Assembly: GCA_019118935.1 (NCBI GenBank)
Contig: DWXY01000033.1
Location: 1-59,207 of the forward strand
Source: Candidatus Oscillibacter pullicola
GTDB taxonomy: Bacteria > Bacillota > Clostridia > Oscillospirales > Oscillospiraceae
Direction: 5' to 3'
Length of the DNA stretch: 59,207 nucleotides
Shown here: positions 1 through 7,927 of the stretch, in pieces
How the letters are laid out: every line of letters begins with the position of its first letter
Numbering within the stretch: the stretch's first letter is position 1
Made by a program: the position numbers and the translations under genes
Notes under the pieces: model-generated
Database searches by the model: none
What the model saw: the letters and a program-made list of their open reading frames with translations, nothing else
Told to the model about the DNA's origin: nothing

Positions 1-82
1 ATCATTTGTAACCGGATCGTCATGGATTTCCCGGCGGAATGTGATATGATGCTTCAAAAAGGAAAGAAAGGAGGCGCTTCCC

Positions 83-1612
83 ATGAGGCGTTTTGGAATG
101 CTTCTGCTCCTGACCATCGCGCTGCTCGCCGGCTGCGGCGGACAGAATGCGGCGAAACCTGATCCGGCGGTTTCGGAGGAAATCCCGTCCGACACCCTGA
201 CAGAACTGGATGTACGGAACATATACACCGCCGCCGCGGCGGTCTACGACTGGTTTGACCTGACCACGCTGCCCCTGGACCGGACGGACTCCCGTACAGA
301 GGGGGACCGGACCTATTACCGGGTGGATGCAGAGGCTCTCTCCCTGCCCATCGCCGTCGTGCCGGAGCCCACGGACAGCTCACTTCCCTGGCAGCCGCAG
401 CCGGTCACGATCACGTCCCTGGCGGACCTGCGGGAGACGGCGGAGTCCTACTTCTCCCCGGAGATTGTGGACAACCTCTTTGCCCTGTCCCCGGATCACT
501 ACAAGGACTTCGACGGCGTTCTCTACGCCACCGACGGCGGCCGGGGCAGCAACCTGTACCTTCTGGACAAGTCCGTGGCGGCAGAGCAGGTGGACGAGGA
601 TCGCTGGGCAGTGACCGTGACCTTCTACGCCGACAGCTATGAATGGGAGCGGCCCAGCGCCACCGTCGGCTACTCCCGGGCGGTACTGGACCTGGAGCGC
701 ACGGCGGGCGGATGGAAATTCACTTCCTTTGTTCCCTCCGATGGGCTGGACCTGGAGGCGGAGACGGTGTTCACTTTTGATTACAGCTTTGATGGGTTTG
801 CCAAAGACGAGCAGGGAATGGACACATGGTCTGACTACAAACTCTCCTGCTGGTTGCTCCACGCCGATGCCCTGGGAGAGGGGGCTTCCACCATGCTGGC
901 GCTTCGCTTTCTGGAGGAGCCGGCCACATGGTTTGCTGATTTGTCCGTCTTCCCAGACAGCCCCTGGGAACACGCAGATGTTGTGATGGAGACCCCCGCC
1001 ACAGCTACTTACGCCTGGCTGGGGCAAGAGGAGCAGGCCGAGTTTGAAGGCATTTTGAACACCTATGTCCCTCGGAATGAACAGGAGCAGTTTCTTCTGG
1101 ACACGCTGCACTCCGCTCGAGAGGGCGCCATGGAGCGCGCAGTAGAGGATGCCACCGCCTCCTTCTGCCTGGTAACAGAGGGGCAGTTTCTCTCCCTGGG
1201 CAGCAAGGATGGCGGTTATCCCTGGGGCTATGCGGGTCTCCCGGAGACACCCCAGTCTGCCGGGAGGGGGGACAATGGGGAGGCAGTCTTCACAGTTTCC
1301 TTCGGCGGCGTGGACGTGGAATATTTTGAAGCGGATGAGACTGACTGCGTCTACCGCATGACCACCACGGCACCGGGGCCCCGTACCCTGGGAGGCATTC
1401 AGGTAGGGGACACAGAAGAAGCCGTAAAAGCCGTCTACACCGGTGCGGTGCAGATGGGGGCGGTGGGCGAGGACCAGTTCGGCGCGGACTACGCCCTGAT
1501 CCATGAGCCCGGCGGTCTGGCGGGTTGCAAGCACATCGCCTTTTATATCGCCGACGGCGCGGTGACCGCCATCCAGATGGAGGATCTGATGGACGGCCGT
1601 CTTCTGCGCTGA
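83..1612 (+). CDS. Predicted lipoprotein of unknown function
   Basis: This 509-residue protein has a basic N-terminus, a hydrophobic stretch and a lipobox (LLAG-C) that puts the lipidated cysteine at residue 18, so it is probably anchored to the outer face of the membrane. The mature part is acidic and rich in Tyr, Trp and Asp. I recognise no catalytic motif. It may contain a solute- or wall-binding fold, but I cannot name a family. The start is well supported by an AAAGGAGG ribosome site ending 7 bases before the ATG. A TATGAT hexamer at 45-50 may be the -10 box, but its -35 partner is poor. A hairpin directly follows the stop, so the gene appears to be monocistronic. Confidence 0.8.
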   Translation: MRRFGMLLLLTIALLAGCGGQNAAKPDPAVSEEIPSDTLTELDVRNIYTAAAAVYDWFDLTTLPLDRTDSRTEGDRTYYRVDAEALSLPIAVVPEPTDSSLPWQPQPVTITSLADLRETAESYFSPEIVDNLFALSPDHYKDFDGVLYATDGGRGSNLYLLDKSVAAEQVDEDRWAVTVTFYADSYEWERPSATVGYSRAVLDLERTAGGWKFTSFVPSDGLDLEAETVFTFDYSFDGFAKDEQGMDTWSDYKLSCWLLHADALGEGASTMLALRFLEEPATWFADLSVFPDSPWEHADVVMETPATATYAWLGQEEQAEFEGILNTYVPRNEQEQFLLDTLHSAREGAMERAVEDATASFCLVTEGQFLSLGSKDGGYPWGYAGLPETPQSAGRGDNGEAVFTVSFGGVDVEYFEADETDCVYRMTTTAPGPRTLGGIQVGDTEEAVKAVYTGAVQMGAVGEDQFGADYALIHEPGGLAGCKHIAFYIADGAVTAIQMEDLMDGRLLR

Positions 1613-1620
1613 AAATTCCC

Positions 1621-1653
1621 GCCCCAATCCGCCGAATTCCGGCGGATTGGGGC
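1621..1653 (+). terminator. Hairpin after the lipoprotein gene
   Basis: A perfect 13-bp stem (1621-1633 with 1641-1653) with a 7-base loop starts 8 bases after the lipoprotein stop codon. The sequence after it is only moderately T-rich, so termination may be partial. The pheS leader promoter begins right at its end. Confidence 0.6.
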
Positions 1654-1682
1654 TTGCATTTTCGGTTTTTCTGTGCTATAAG
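1654..1682 (+). promoter_or_regulatory. Promoter of the pheST T-box leader
   Basis: TTGCAT (1654-1659), a 17-base spacer and TATAAG (1677-1682), with an extended -10 TG. It lies about 10 bases before the first conserved T-box leader sequences. Confidence 0.6.
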
Positions 1683-1689
1683 TGTTAAT

Positions 1690-1926
1690 TGTTATCAGCG
1701 ATGAACGGGAAAATAACTGGAAACGCCGCCGAGAGAGGGTCGGTCACCGGCTGCAAGCCGACCTGCGGACGCCCGGTTTGGTTCGCCCGGGAGCCGCCGT
1801 GGAGACACGGCCGGTCCGCCCTCCGTTATCAGGGCCACGAGTGCGCGCCGCAGGCGGCGTGAATCCGGGTGGTACCGCGGAAGGATTCGCCTTTCGTCCC
1901 AGGGATGGGATGAGAGGCGTTTTTTT
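1690..1926 (+). ncRNA. T-box leader, phenylalanine specifier, upstream of pheST
   Basis: A T-box riboswitch that reads the charging state of tRNA-Phe. The T-box core GGGTGGTACCGCGG lies at 1867-1880. A 13-bp terminator stem (1888-1900 with 1907-1919) runs into seven T residues (1920-1926). An AGAGAGGG motif near 1731 marks Stem I. The likely specifier is TTC at 1782-1784, followed by a purine and the conserved CCGGGAGC side of Stem I. The same spacing from codon to GGAG is seen in the two other T-boxes in this window. A Phe codon agrees with the downstream pheS and pheT. When tRNA-Phe is uncharged, the antiterminator should form and transcription should continue. Confidence 0.92.
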
Positions 1927-1985
1927 GATGCCTTCCATCCCAAGAGCACTGCGTATGCAACATTATAATATAAGGAGCATGGACA

Positions 1986-3011
1986 ATGAAGGAACAACTG
2001 GAAGCCATTCGCGCCGGCGCGCTGGCAGCCATCGGCGCCGCCGGGAACACCGGAGAGCTGGAGGCCCTCCGGGTCCAGTACCTGGGCAAAAAGGGAGAAC
2101 TGACCGCCGTTCTGAAGCAGATGGGCAAGCTCTCCGCTGAGGAGCGGCCCGTCATGGGCCAGATGGCCAACGCCGTCCGGGCGGAGGTGGAGTCCGCCAT
2201 CGAGCGGCAGTCCGCCGTCCTGGCGGAAAAGGCCCTGGAGGAGCGGCTGGAGGCTGAGGCCCTGGACATCACCGTCCCCGGCCGGACCCACAAGCTGGGC
2301 CGCCGGCACCCCATGTACACCGCCCTGGACGAGATCAAGGAGATCTTCATCTCCATGGGCTTCACGGTCCTGGACGGCCCGGAGGTGGAGCTGGCCAGCT
2401 ACAACTTTGACAAGCTCAACGCCCCGGAGGGCCACCCCTCCCGGGACTGGAGCGACACCTTCTACTTTGACGAGGACAGCCGGGTGATGCTCCGCTCCCA
2501 GACCAGCCCCATGCAGGTCCGGGCCATGGAGACCATGGAGCTGCCCATCCGCATCATCGCCCCCGGCCGGGTGTACCGGAAGGATGAGGTGGACGCCACC
2601 CACTCCCCTATGTTCCATCAGGTGGAGGGCATGGTCATCGACAAGGGCGTCACCATGGCGGACCTGAAGGGCACGTTGAACACGGTGGTGGAGATGCTGT
2701 ACGGCAAGGGCACCAAGACCCGGTTCCGCCCCCACCACTTCCCCTTCACCGAGCCCTCCTGCGAGATGGACGTCCAGTGCCACAAGTGCGGCGGCGTGGG
2801 CTGCCCCACCTGCAAGGGTGAGGGCTGGATCGAGCTGCTGGGCGCCGGCATGATCCACCCCAAGGTGCTGAAGATGTCCGGCATCGACCCGGAGGTCTAC
2901 TCCGGCTGGGCCTTCGGCATCGGCCTGGAGCGCACCGCCATGCGCCGGTTCAAGATCGCTGACCTGCGGCTCATCTTTGAGAATGATGTCCGGTTCCTGG
3001 AACAGTTCTGA
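1986..3011 (+). CDS. pheS: Phenylalanyl-tRNA synthetase alpha subunit
   Basis: This is the catalytic subunit of the alpha2-beta2 enzyme that charges tRNA-Phe in the cytoplasm. At 341 residues it has the usual bacterial length. It has an N-terminal coiled-coil tRNA-binding arm (about 1-90) and then the class II synthetase core, with the typical motif 2 region around FRPHHFPFTEPSCE and a motif 3 arginine near GIGLERTAMRR at the C-terminus. A CxxC pair (CPTC) lies just before the GEGWIELLGAGM segment, as in many clostridial PheS proteins. The start follows an AAGGAG ribosome site. Expression is controlled by the Phe T-box leader, and pheT follows on the same strand. Confidence 0.97.
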   Translation: MKEQLEAIRAGALAAIGAAGNTGELEALRVQYLGKKGELTAVLKQMGKLSAEERPVMGQMANAVRAEVESAIERQSAVLAEKALEERLEAEALDITVPGRTHKLGRRHPMYTALDEIKEIFISMGFTVLDGPEVELASYNFDKLNAPEGHPSRDWSDTFYFDEDSRVMLRSQTSPMQVRAMETMELPIRIIAPGRVYRKDEVDATHSPMFHQVEGMVIDKGVTMADLKGTLNTVVEMLYGKGTKTRFRPHHFPFTEPSCEMDVQCHKCGGVGCPTCKGEGWIELLGAGMIHPKVLKMSGIDPEVYSGWAFGIGLERTAMRRFKIADLRLIFENDVRFLEQF

Positions 3012-3088
3012 CAGATAAGAGTGAAAAGATAAAAGATATGAGATATGCAAAGGAATATCTTTTATCTCTTATCCTTTATCTTTTATCT
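3012..3088 (+). repeat. AT-rich imperfect palindrome between pheS and pheT
   Basis: The 97-base pheS-pheT spacer is AT-rich in an otherwise GC-rich operon. Its left arm (3012-3039) and right arm (3054-3088) are imperfect inverted repeats made of iterated GATAAAAGATA-type units, and both outer ends read CAGATAA / TTATCTG. The transcript would fold into a long, weak hairpin ending about 20 bases before the pheT start. It has no T-run terminator. It may be a small palindromic repeat or an RNA processing or stability element. Its function is unknown. Confidence 0.6.
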
Positions 3089-3108
3089 GAAATAAAGGAG
3101 TTTTATAG

Positions 3109-5829
3109 ATGTTACTAAGCAGAAAGTGGCTGGACGAGTTCGTGCACGTCGATGCCAATGATAAAGATTTTGCTGAGGCCATGACCCTCTCCGGGTCCAA
3201 GGTGGAGACCACCGAGGACCGGGGAGCCGAGATCTCCAACATTGTGGTGGGCACCATCCTCACCATGGAGCGCCACCCGGATTCCGACCACATGTGGGTC
3301 TGCCAGCTGGACGTGGGGCAGAACGCGCCCATCCAGATCGTCACCGGCGCCTGGAATATCCACCCCGGCGACGTGGTGCCCGTGGCCCTGCACAAATCCA
3401 CCCTCCCCGGCGGGAAGAAGATCGAAAAGGGCAAGCTGCGGGGCGTGGAGTCCAACGGCATGATGTGCGGCCTCTATGAGCTGGGGCTGGACGAGCGGGA
3501 CTTCCCCTATGCCGCCATTGTCCCCGCCGCTATCCTGAACGACTATCACCCCCTGGACAAGAACAAGCCCTCCATCCCCGCCGATATCAAGGCCGGGGAC
3601 AAGGTGTTCGGGCCTGTGGTCTGCGCCCAGGTCACTGCTTTGGAGGTGACGGGCGTCAACCAGTTCTCCTGCGGCCTGACCATCGGCAGTGAGACCGTAT
3701 CCCTGGTCACCGCCTGCCCCAACCTCCATGTGGGGGATCTGGTGGCCTACAACACCAAGACCCATACCATCTGCACCCTGGAGGAGCTCCACGCCGACCA
3801 GAAGGAGTTCCCCCACTGCATCCCCGACGGCATCTTCATCCTCCACGAGGATGGGATCCAGAACGGCGACGACATCAAGCCGGTCATCGGCGCCGACGAC
3901 CACGTGGTGGAGTTTGAGATCACCCCCAACCGGCCCGACTGCCTCAGCGTCATCGGCCTGGCCCGGGAGGTGGCCGCCACCTACCAGCAGCCTCTGACCC
4001 TCCACGAGCCGGAGGTGAAGGGCGGCGCCGACGGCGTGCTGACGGACCTGCTGGACATCGAGACTCCCGCCGCCGATCTGGTGCCCCGGTACACCGCCCG
4101 GATGGTGCGGAACGTGAAGATCGCCCCCTCCCCCAAGTGGATGCGGGAGCGGCTGCGGAGCATGGGCGTCCGCCCCATCAACAACATCGTGGACATCACC
4201 AACTACGTGATGCTGGAGTACGGCCAGCCCATGCACGCCTTTGACTACCGCTACGTGAAGGGCGGCCACATCATCGTCCGCCGGGCGGAGGAGGGGGAGA
4301 CCCTCACCACCTTGGACGGCAACGTCCGCACCCTGAACGCCAATCACCTGGTCATTGCCGACGAGACCCGGGCCGTGGGTCTGGCGGGCATCATGGGCGG
4401 CGAGAACAGCGAGATCGTGGCGGACACCACCGACGTGGTGTTCGAGTCCGCCAACTTCGACGGCACCTGCATCCGCAAGGGCGCCCTGGCCCTGGGGATG
4501 CGGACCGAGGCCAGCGCCAAAAATGAAAAGGGTCTGGATCCCCTGAACACCCTGCCCGCCGTCCAGCGGGCCTGCGAGCTGGTGGAGCTGCTGGGCGCCG
4601 GCGAAGTGGTGGACGGCGTCATCGATATCCTCAACTACGTGCCCCAGCCCCACACCATCCGCATGGACCCGGAGCGTGTGAACGCTCTGCTGGGCACCGA
4701 CATCCCCGCGGTGGAGCAGTACCAGTATCTGGCCCGGGTGGACATCCGCACGGCGGACGGCAGCTGCCCCGACGGCCCCGCCGACGTGATCGTCCCTTCC
4801 TGGCGGGGCGACGTGGAGGGCATCGCGGACCTGGCGGAGGAAGTGGCCCGGTTCTACGGCTACAACAACATCCCCACCACCCTGATGCGGGGCCAGACTA
4901 CCCTGGGCGGCTATGGAGCGGAGGAGATCCTGGAGCGCCGGGTGTCCAGCGTGTGCCGGGCCTTCGGCTATGACGAGATCATCACCTACTCCTTCATCTC
5001 CCCCACCTGCTACGACAAGATCCGCTGGCCGGAGGATTACCAGCGGCGGAACTCCCTCAAGATCCTGAACCCCCTGGGGGAGGACACCTCCATCATGCGG
5101 ACCACCACCCTGCCCTCCATGCTGGAGATCCTGACCCGGAACTACAACTACCGCAATCAGGACGTGAAGCTCTACGAGGTGGGCCGGACCTATCTACCCG
5201 GCGGCGAGGACGGCCTGGCCATCGAGTCCAAGGTGCTGACCCTGGGCGCCTACGGCGGCGACATGGACTTCTACGCCATGAAGGGCGTCATCGAGGCGGT
5301 TCTCAAGGAGCTGCGGGTGAAGGACGTGACCTTCCGCACCGGCAGCGGCCTGCCGGAGGAGCTCTCCTACCATCCCGGCCGCTTCGCCGAGGTGTGGAGC
5401 GGCAGCGACTGCCTGGGCTGGTTCGGCCAGATCCATCCCCTGGTGGCCAAGAACTACGGCGTGGACGCGGAATTCTACTGCGCGGAGCTGGCCATGGACG
5501 AACTGGAGAACGCCAAGGGCGCCGATCCGGAGTACGCGCCCCTGCCCAAGTTCCCCGCCGTCACCCGGGACATCGCCGTGGTGTGCGACAAGGCCGTCAC
5601 CGTGGGAGCGCTGGAGGACTGCATCCGCCGGGGCGCCAAGGGGCTGCTGAAGGATGTCACCCTGTTCGACATCTACACCGGCACCGGCATCCCGGAGGGC
5701 AAGAAGAGCGTGGCCTTCAACCTGACGCTCCGCTCCGACGACCGCAGCCTCACCGCCCAGGAGGCCGACGAGGATGTGAAGAGCATTCTGGAGACGCTGA
5801 AGGCAGAGCTGAACGCCGTCCTGCGGTAA
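3109..5829 (+). CDS. pheT: Phenylalanyl-tRNA synthetase beta subunit with an inserted OB-like domain
   Basis: Beta subunit of PheRS, 906 residues, about 100 more than the usual 790-810. Visible parts in order are the EMAP/OB tRNA-binding domain (about 40-130), an insert (about 135-237), the B3/4 region after EITPNRPDCLSVIGLAREV (about 270), the B5 and synthetase-like core, and a C-terminal FDX-ACB anticodon-binding domain beginning near PKFPAVTRDIAVV. The insert resembles a degenerate second tRNA-binding OB fold: it repeats the pattern V-x-V-T-A-x-x-N-x-x-x-G-D seen in the first domain. An AAAGGAG site precedes the ATG at 3109. It is co-transcribed with pheS under the T-box. Confidence 0.96.
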   Translation: MLLSRKWLDEFVHVDANDKDFAEAMTLSGSKVETTEDRGAEISNIVVGTILTMERHPDSDHMWVCQLDVGQNAPIQIVTGAWNIHPGDVVPVALHKSTLPGGKKIEKGKLRGVESNGMMCGLYELGLDERDFPYAAIVPAAILNDYHPLDKNKPSIPADIKAGDKVFGPVVCAQVTALEVTGVNQFSCGLTIGSETVSLVTACPNLHVGDLVAYNTKTHTICTLEELHADQKEFPHCIPDGIFILHEDGIQNGDDIKPVIGADDHVVEFEITPNRPDCLSVIGLAREVAATYQQPLTLHEPEVKGGADGVLTDLLDIETPAADLVPRYTARMVRNVKIAPSPKWMRERLRSMGVRPINNIVDITNYVMLEYGQPMHAFDYRYVKGGHIIVRRAEEGETLTTLDGNVRTLNANHLVIADETRAVGLAGIMGGENSEIVADTTDVVFESANFDGTCIRKGALALGMRTEASAKNEKGLDPLNTLPAVQRACELVELLGAGEVVDGVIDILNYVPQPHTIRMDPERVNALLGTDIPAVEQYQYLARVDIRTADGSCPDGPADVIVPSWRGDVEGIADLAEEVARFYGYNNIPTTLMRGQTTLGGYGAEEILERRVSSVCRAFGYDEIITYSFISPTCYDKIRWPEDYQRRNSLKILNPLGEDTSIMRTTTLPSMLEILTRNYNYRNQDVKLYEVGRTYLPGGEDGLAIESKVLTLGAYGGDMDFYAMKGVIEAVLKELRVKDVTFRTGSGLPEELSYHPGRFAEVWSGSDCLGWFGQIHPLVAKNYGVDAEFYCAELAMDELENAKGADPEYAPLPKFPAVTRDIAVVCDKAVTVGALEDCIRRGAKGLLKDVTLFDIYTGTGIPEGKKSVAFNLTLRSDDRSLTAQEADEDVKSILETLKAELNAVLR

Positions 5830-5940
5830 CACGCGGCCGCCTGCGGACTGTACAGCGGGCCTGTGTGCCGCCGCGTCCAAGCGCTTTGGCGCAGACAGGA
5901 ACCTTGAGCCGGGCGGATGCGTTCCGCCCGGCTCAAATCC
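5830..5940 (+). repeat. Palindromic intergenic element after pheT (related to those at yjbQ and uppP)
   Basis: Directly after the pheT stop lies a GC-rich stretch. Its part 5858-5940 resembles, in gene-sense orientation, the elements after yjbQ and uppP: a GCGTC-AAGCG segment, a TGGCG-AG-CAG segment, ACCTTGAGC, and then a palindrome. The palindrome is perfect here: 13 bp (5904-5916 with 5924-5936) with a 7-base loop and no T-run. Unlike the other two loci, no duplicated gene tail is visible. The rest of the gap to the ireB promoter (5941-6098) shows nothing I can assign. Confidence 0.5.
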
Positions 5941-6098
5941 AATCCCCCAGCGGCGCCGATGCGGATGCCGCGTATCCCGGAGGCGCTGTGAGGCGGGACA
6001 AAAGCCGTTCTGCTGCACTGGGCCCCCCTGTCCTTTCAGTCCAGCGCCCTCCCGGCGATTATGGGGTCGTATTTTTTCAAATTTCATGCGGAAAACGC

Positions 6099-6127
6099 TT
6101 TACAGTTTTTCAAAAAACGAGTATACT
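6099..6127 (+). promoter_or_regulatory. Promoter of ireB
   Basis: TTTACA (6099-6104), 17 bases, TATACT (6122-6127), in a locally AT-rich patch 49 bases before the ireB start. Confidence 0.75.
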
Positions 6128-6175
6128 AGTTTTGTATTATGAAGTGGTGCTCCCTTTGGGAAAGGTGGTGTCTGT

Positions 6176-6421
6176 ATGGACGATTTTACCAGGAAATTCA
6201 ATATTGCCACGGAGAAGGACGCGGAGATCCATCAGATTCTCTCGACCGTCTATCGGGCATTGGAGGAAAAGGGCTATAACCCCATCAACCAGATCGTGGG
6301 TTATATTCTCTCCGAGGACCCCACCTACATCACCAACCACAACAACGCCCGGACCCTGATCCGCAAGATCGACCGGGACGAGCTGCTGCAGGTGCTGGTC
6401 CGCAGATATCTGGGACAGTAA
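6176..6421 (+). CDS. ireB: IreB family regulatory phosphoprotein
   Basis: An 81-residue cytoplasmic protein of the IreB/UPF0297 (YrzL) family. In Enterococcus, IreB is a substrate of the Ser/Thr kinase IreK and affects cephalosporin tolerance; that role is family knowledge and is not shown here. The family signature is clear in [20 protein letters not shown] and the C-terminal [16 protein letters not shown], and the length is normal. In many Firmicutes the gene sits beside alaS, a RuvX-type nuclease gene and a DUF1292 gene. Here it stands alone with its own promoter and terminator. A GGAAAGG-type ribosome site precedes the ATG. Confidence 0.93.
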   Translation: MDDFTRKFNIATEKDAEIHQILSTVYRALEEKGYNPINQIVGYILSEDPTYITNHNNARTLIRKIDRDELLQVLVRRYLGQ

Positions 6422-6440
6422 CCGTTTTCCTCTGCATTCC

Positions 6441-6497
6441 CCCGCAGAGAGGGCATCGGCGCGAATGGCGCGGCGGCCTTCCCTGCGGGATTTTTTT
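6441..6497 (+). terminator. Intrinsic terminator of ireB
   Basis: CCCGCAG (6441-6447) pairs with CTGCGGG (6483-6489) around a long, partly paired loop, followed by A and seven T residues (6491-6497). Confidence 0.65.
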
Positions 6498-6560
6498 GCG
6501 CCCGGGGACCGAAACCAGGCCCCTTCCCAGGAATTGGCTGTAATTTCTTGTGACCAAACG

Positions 6561-6589
6561 TTGACAAAGCGGATAAAATCTGTTACAAT
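6561..6589 (+). promoter_or_regulatory. Promoter of the 101-residue orphan gene
   Basis: Consensus TTGACA (6561-6566), 17 bases, TACAAT (6584-6589). It ends 29 bases before the next start codon. Confidence 0.78.
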
Positions 6590-6618
6590 TCGGTTACAAC
6601 TTTTGAAGGAGTGTTTCC

Positions 6619-6924
6619 ATGGCAGAGAGCAAATCCAAGAAGGCAGAAGGTTTGACATACAAGGGCCATCCCCTTCGCCGGGTGGACAATCTGATCTACT
6701 ACGGCACGATGGCTGAGAAATATATCATCATGATGCAGATCCTCAACACCAAGAAGGAGCAGGACATGGAGGTGGCCACCAAGGTCTCCATCCAGCTGCA
6801 GCTGACGGACCCGGATCTGAAGTCCCGGGACCGTGTGGTCAAGAAGAGCGAGAAGGACAGCCTCTACGCGGCGATGGACATCGCCACCGTCTGGCTGGAC
6901 CGGGCTCTTGCCGGCAAGCTGTAA
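6619..6924 (+). CDS. Small conserved-looking cytoplasmic protein of unknown function
   Basis: A 101-residue soluble protein with a charged N-terminus (ESKSKKAEG), a central segment GHPLRRVDNLIYYGTMAEKYIIMMQIL and a Lys/Asp-rich C-terminal half. It has no membrane segment, signal peptide or cysteines. I do not recognise a named domain. It is very probably real: it has a near-consensus promoter, an AAGGAG ribosome site and a codon pattern like its neighbours. The predicted fold is mixed, with beta structure around VATKVSIQLQLTDPD and a helix at the C-terminus. It lies 54 bases upstream of the NlpC/P60 hydrolase gene on the same strand, so the two may share a transcript. Confidence 0.75.
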   Translation: MAESKSKKAEGLTYKGHPLRRVDNLIYYGTMAEKYIIMMQILNTKKEQDMEVATKVSIQLQLTDPDLKSRDRVVKKSEKDSLYAAMDIATVWLDRALAGKL

Positions 6925-6978
6925 GAAACAGGACCTCTTCCCCGCGCTACAAAAGACTGACGAAAGGAACGTACACCT

Positions 6979-7866
6979 ATGACGCACTTCGCAGGCAGAG
7001 CAGGCAAGGTCCTGTTCCTCTCCGTTCTCACCGCAATGCTGCTGGCGGCCACCGCCCTGGCGGCGGACATCGCCACCGGCGCTGGCTGCACCACGGGTTC
7101 TTCCCTGCGGCTGCGGGCCGAGCCCTCCACCTCCGCCTCCGTGGTCACCACGCTGGACAAGAGCGTGGCGGTGGCGATCCTGGACGACTCTGTGGACGGC
7201 TGGTACAAGATCGCCTACAACGGCAACACCGGCTATGTGTCCGCCGACTACCTGAACGTGGATCAGGACAACGTCTTCACTACATACGGCCGCGTCAATT
7301 CCGACGGCGTGAATGTCCGCTCCGGCGCCTCCACTGACAGCTCTGTGCTGGCCACCATTGAGGAGGACGCCATCGTCACGGTCAACGGCCTGGTGGACGG
7401 CTGGTACGACGTCACCTGCGAGTACGGCACCGAGGGTTACATCCGCAGCGACTTCCTGGACCTGACGGAGTCTTCCTCCTCCAACAGCGACATCGTGGCC
7501 ACTGCCAAGCAGTACCTGGGCACGGGTTACGTGTACGGCGGCGCCTCTCCCAGCGGCTTTGACTGCTCCGGCTACACCATGTACGTGTACAGCCAGCACG
7601 GCTACTCCCTGCCCCAGTCCGCCACCAGCCAGTGGCAGAGCGGCCTGGGCACCCGGGTGTACTCCATTTCCGAGCTGCAGCCCGGCGATCTGGTGTTCTT
7701 CAACGACCCCAGCCGCAACGCCGGCAAGGCCTGCTCCCACGTGGGCATTTATGTGGGGAACGGAAAGCACATCCATTCCTCCTCTTCCCGCAACGGCGGC
7801 GTCATCATCAGTGATCTGACCAGCGGATACTACAATACCTACTTTGTGGGCGGCATCCACGTGTAA
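6979..7866 (+). CDS. Secreted cell-wall hydrolase, SH3b-SH3b-NlpC/P60
   Basis: A 295-residue predicted peptidoglycan endopeptidase acting outside the cell. A signal peptide ends near ALAAD at residues 28-30. Two bacterial SH3 domains follow (about 38-95 and 103-163, each with an LR/NVR-S-G/A-E-P-type start and a GWYK/GWYD core), then a serine linker and a C-terminal NlpC/P60 domain (about 170-295). The catalytic Cys196 lies in FDCSG and His254 in SHVGIYVG, with a third polar residue likely at His264 or His266. Family members cut gamma-D-Glu-meso-Dap or related bonds; the exact bond is not known here. An AAAGGAA site precedes the ATG. A strong hairpin follows the stop. Confidence 0.93.
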   Translation: MTHFAGRAGKVLFLSVLTAMLLAATALAADIATGAGCTTGSSLRLRAEPSTSASVVTTLDKSVAVAILDDSVDGWYKIAYNGNTGYVSADYLNVDQDNVFTTYGRVNSDGVNVRSGASTDSSVLATIEEDAIVTVNGLVDGWYDVTCEYGTEGYIRSDFLDLTESSSSNSDIVATAKQYLGTGYVYGGASPSGFDCSGYTMYVYSQHGYSLPQSATSQWQSGLGTRVYSISELQPGDLVFFNDPSRNAGKACSHVGIYVGNGKHIHSSSSRNGGVIISDLTSGYYNTYFVGGIHV

Positions 7867-7884
7867 GTTTTCTCTTGAATAGTC

Positions 7885-7917
7885 AACCGGGCGGCACGCA
7901 TTGCGTGCCGCCCGGTT
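7885..7917 (+). terminator. Strong terminator hairpin between convergent genes
   Basis: A perfect 15-bp stem (7885-7899 with 7903-7917) with a 3-base loop and a short T-run. It lies between the hydrolase gene and the CatB-type gene that converges on it, so it probably serves both strands. Confidence 0.75.
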
Positions 7918-7927
7918 TTGGTGTGGA

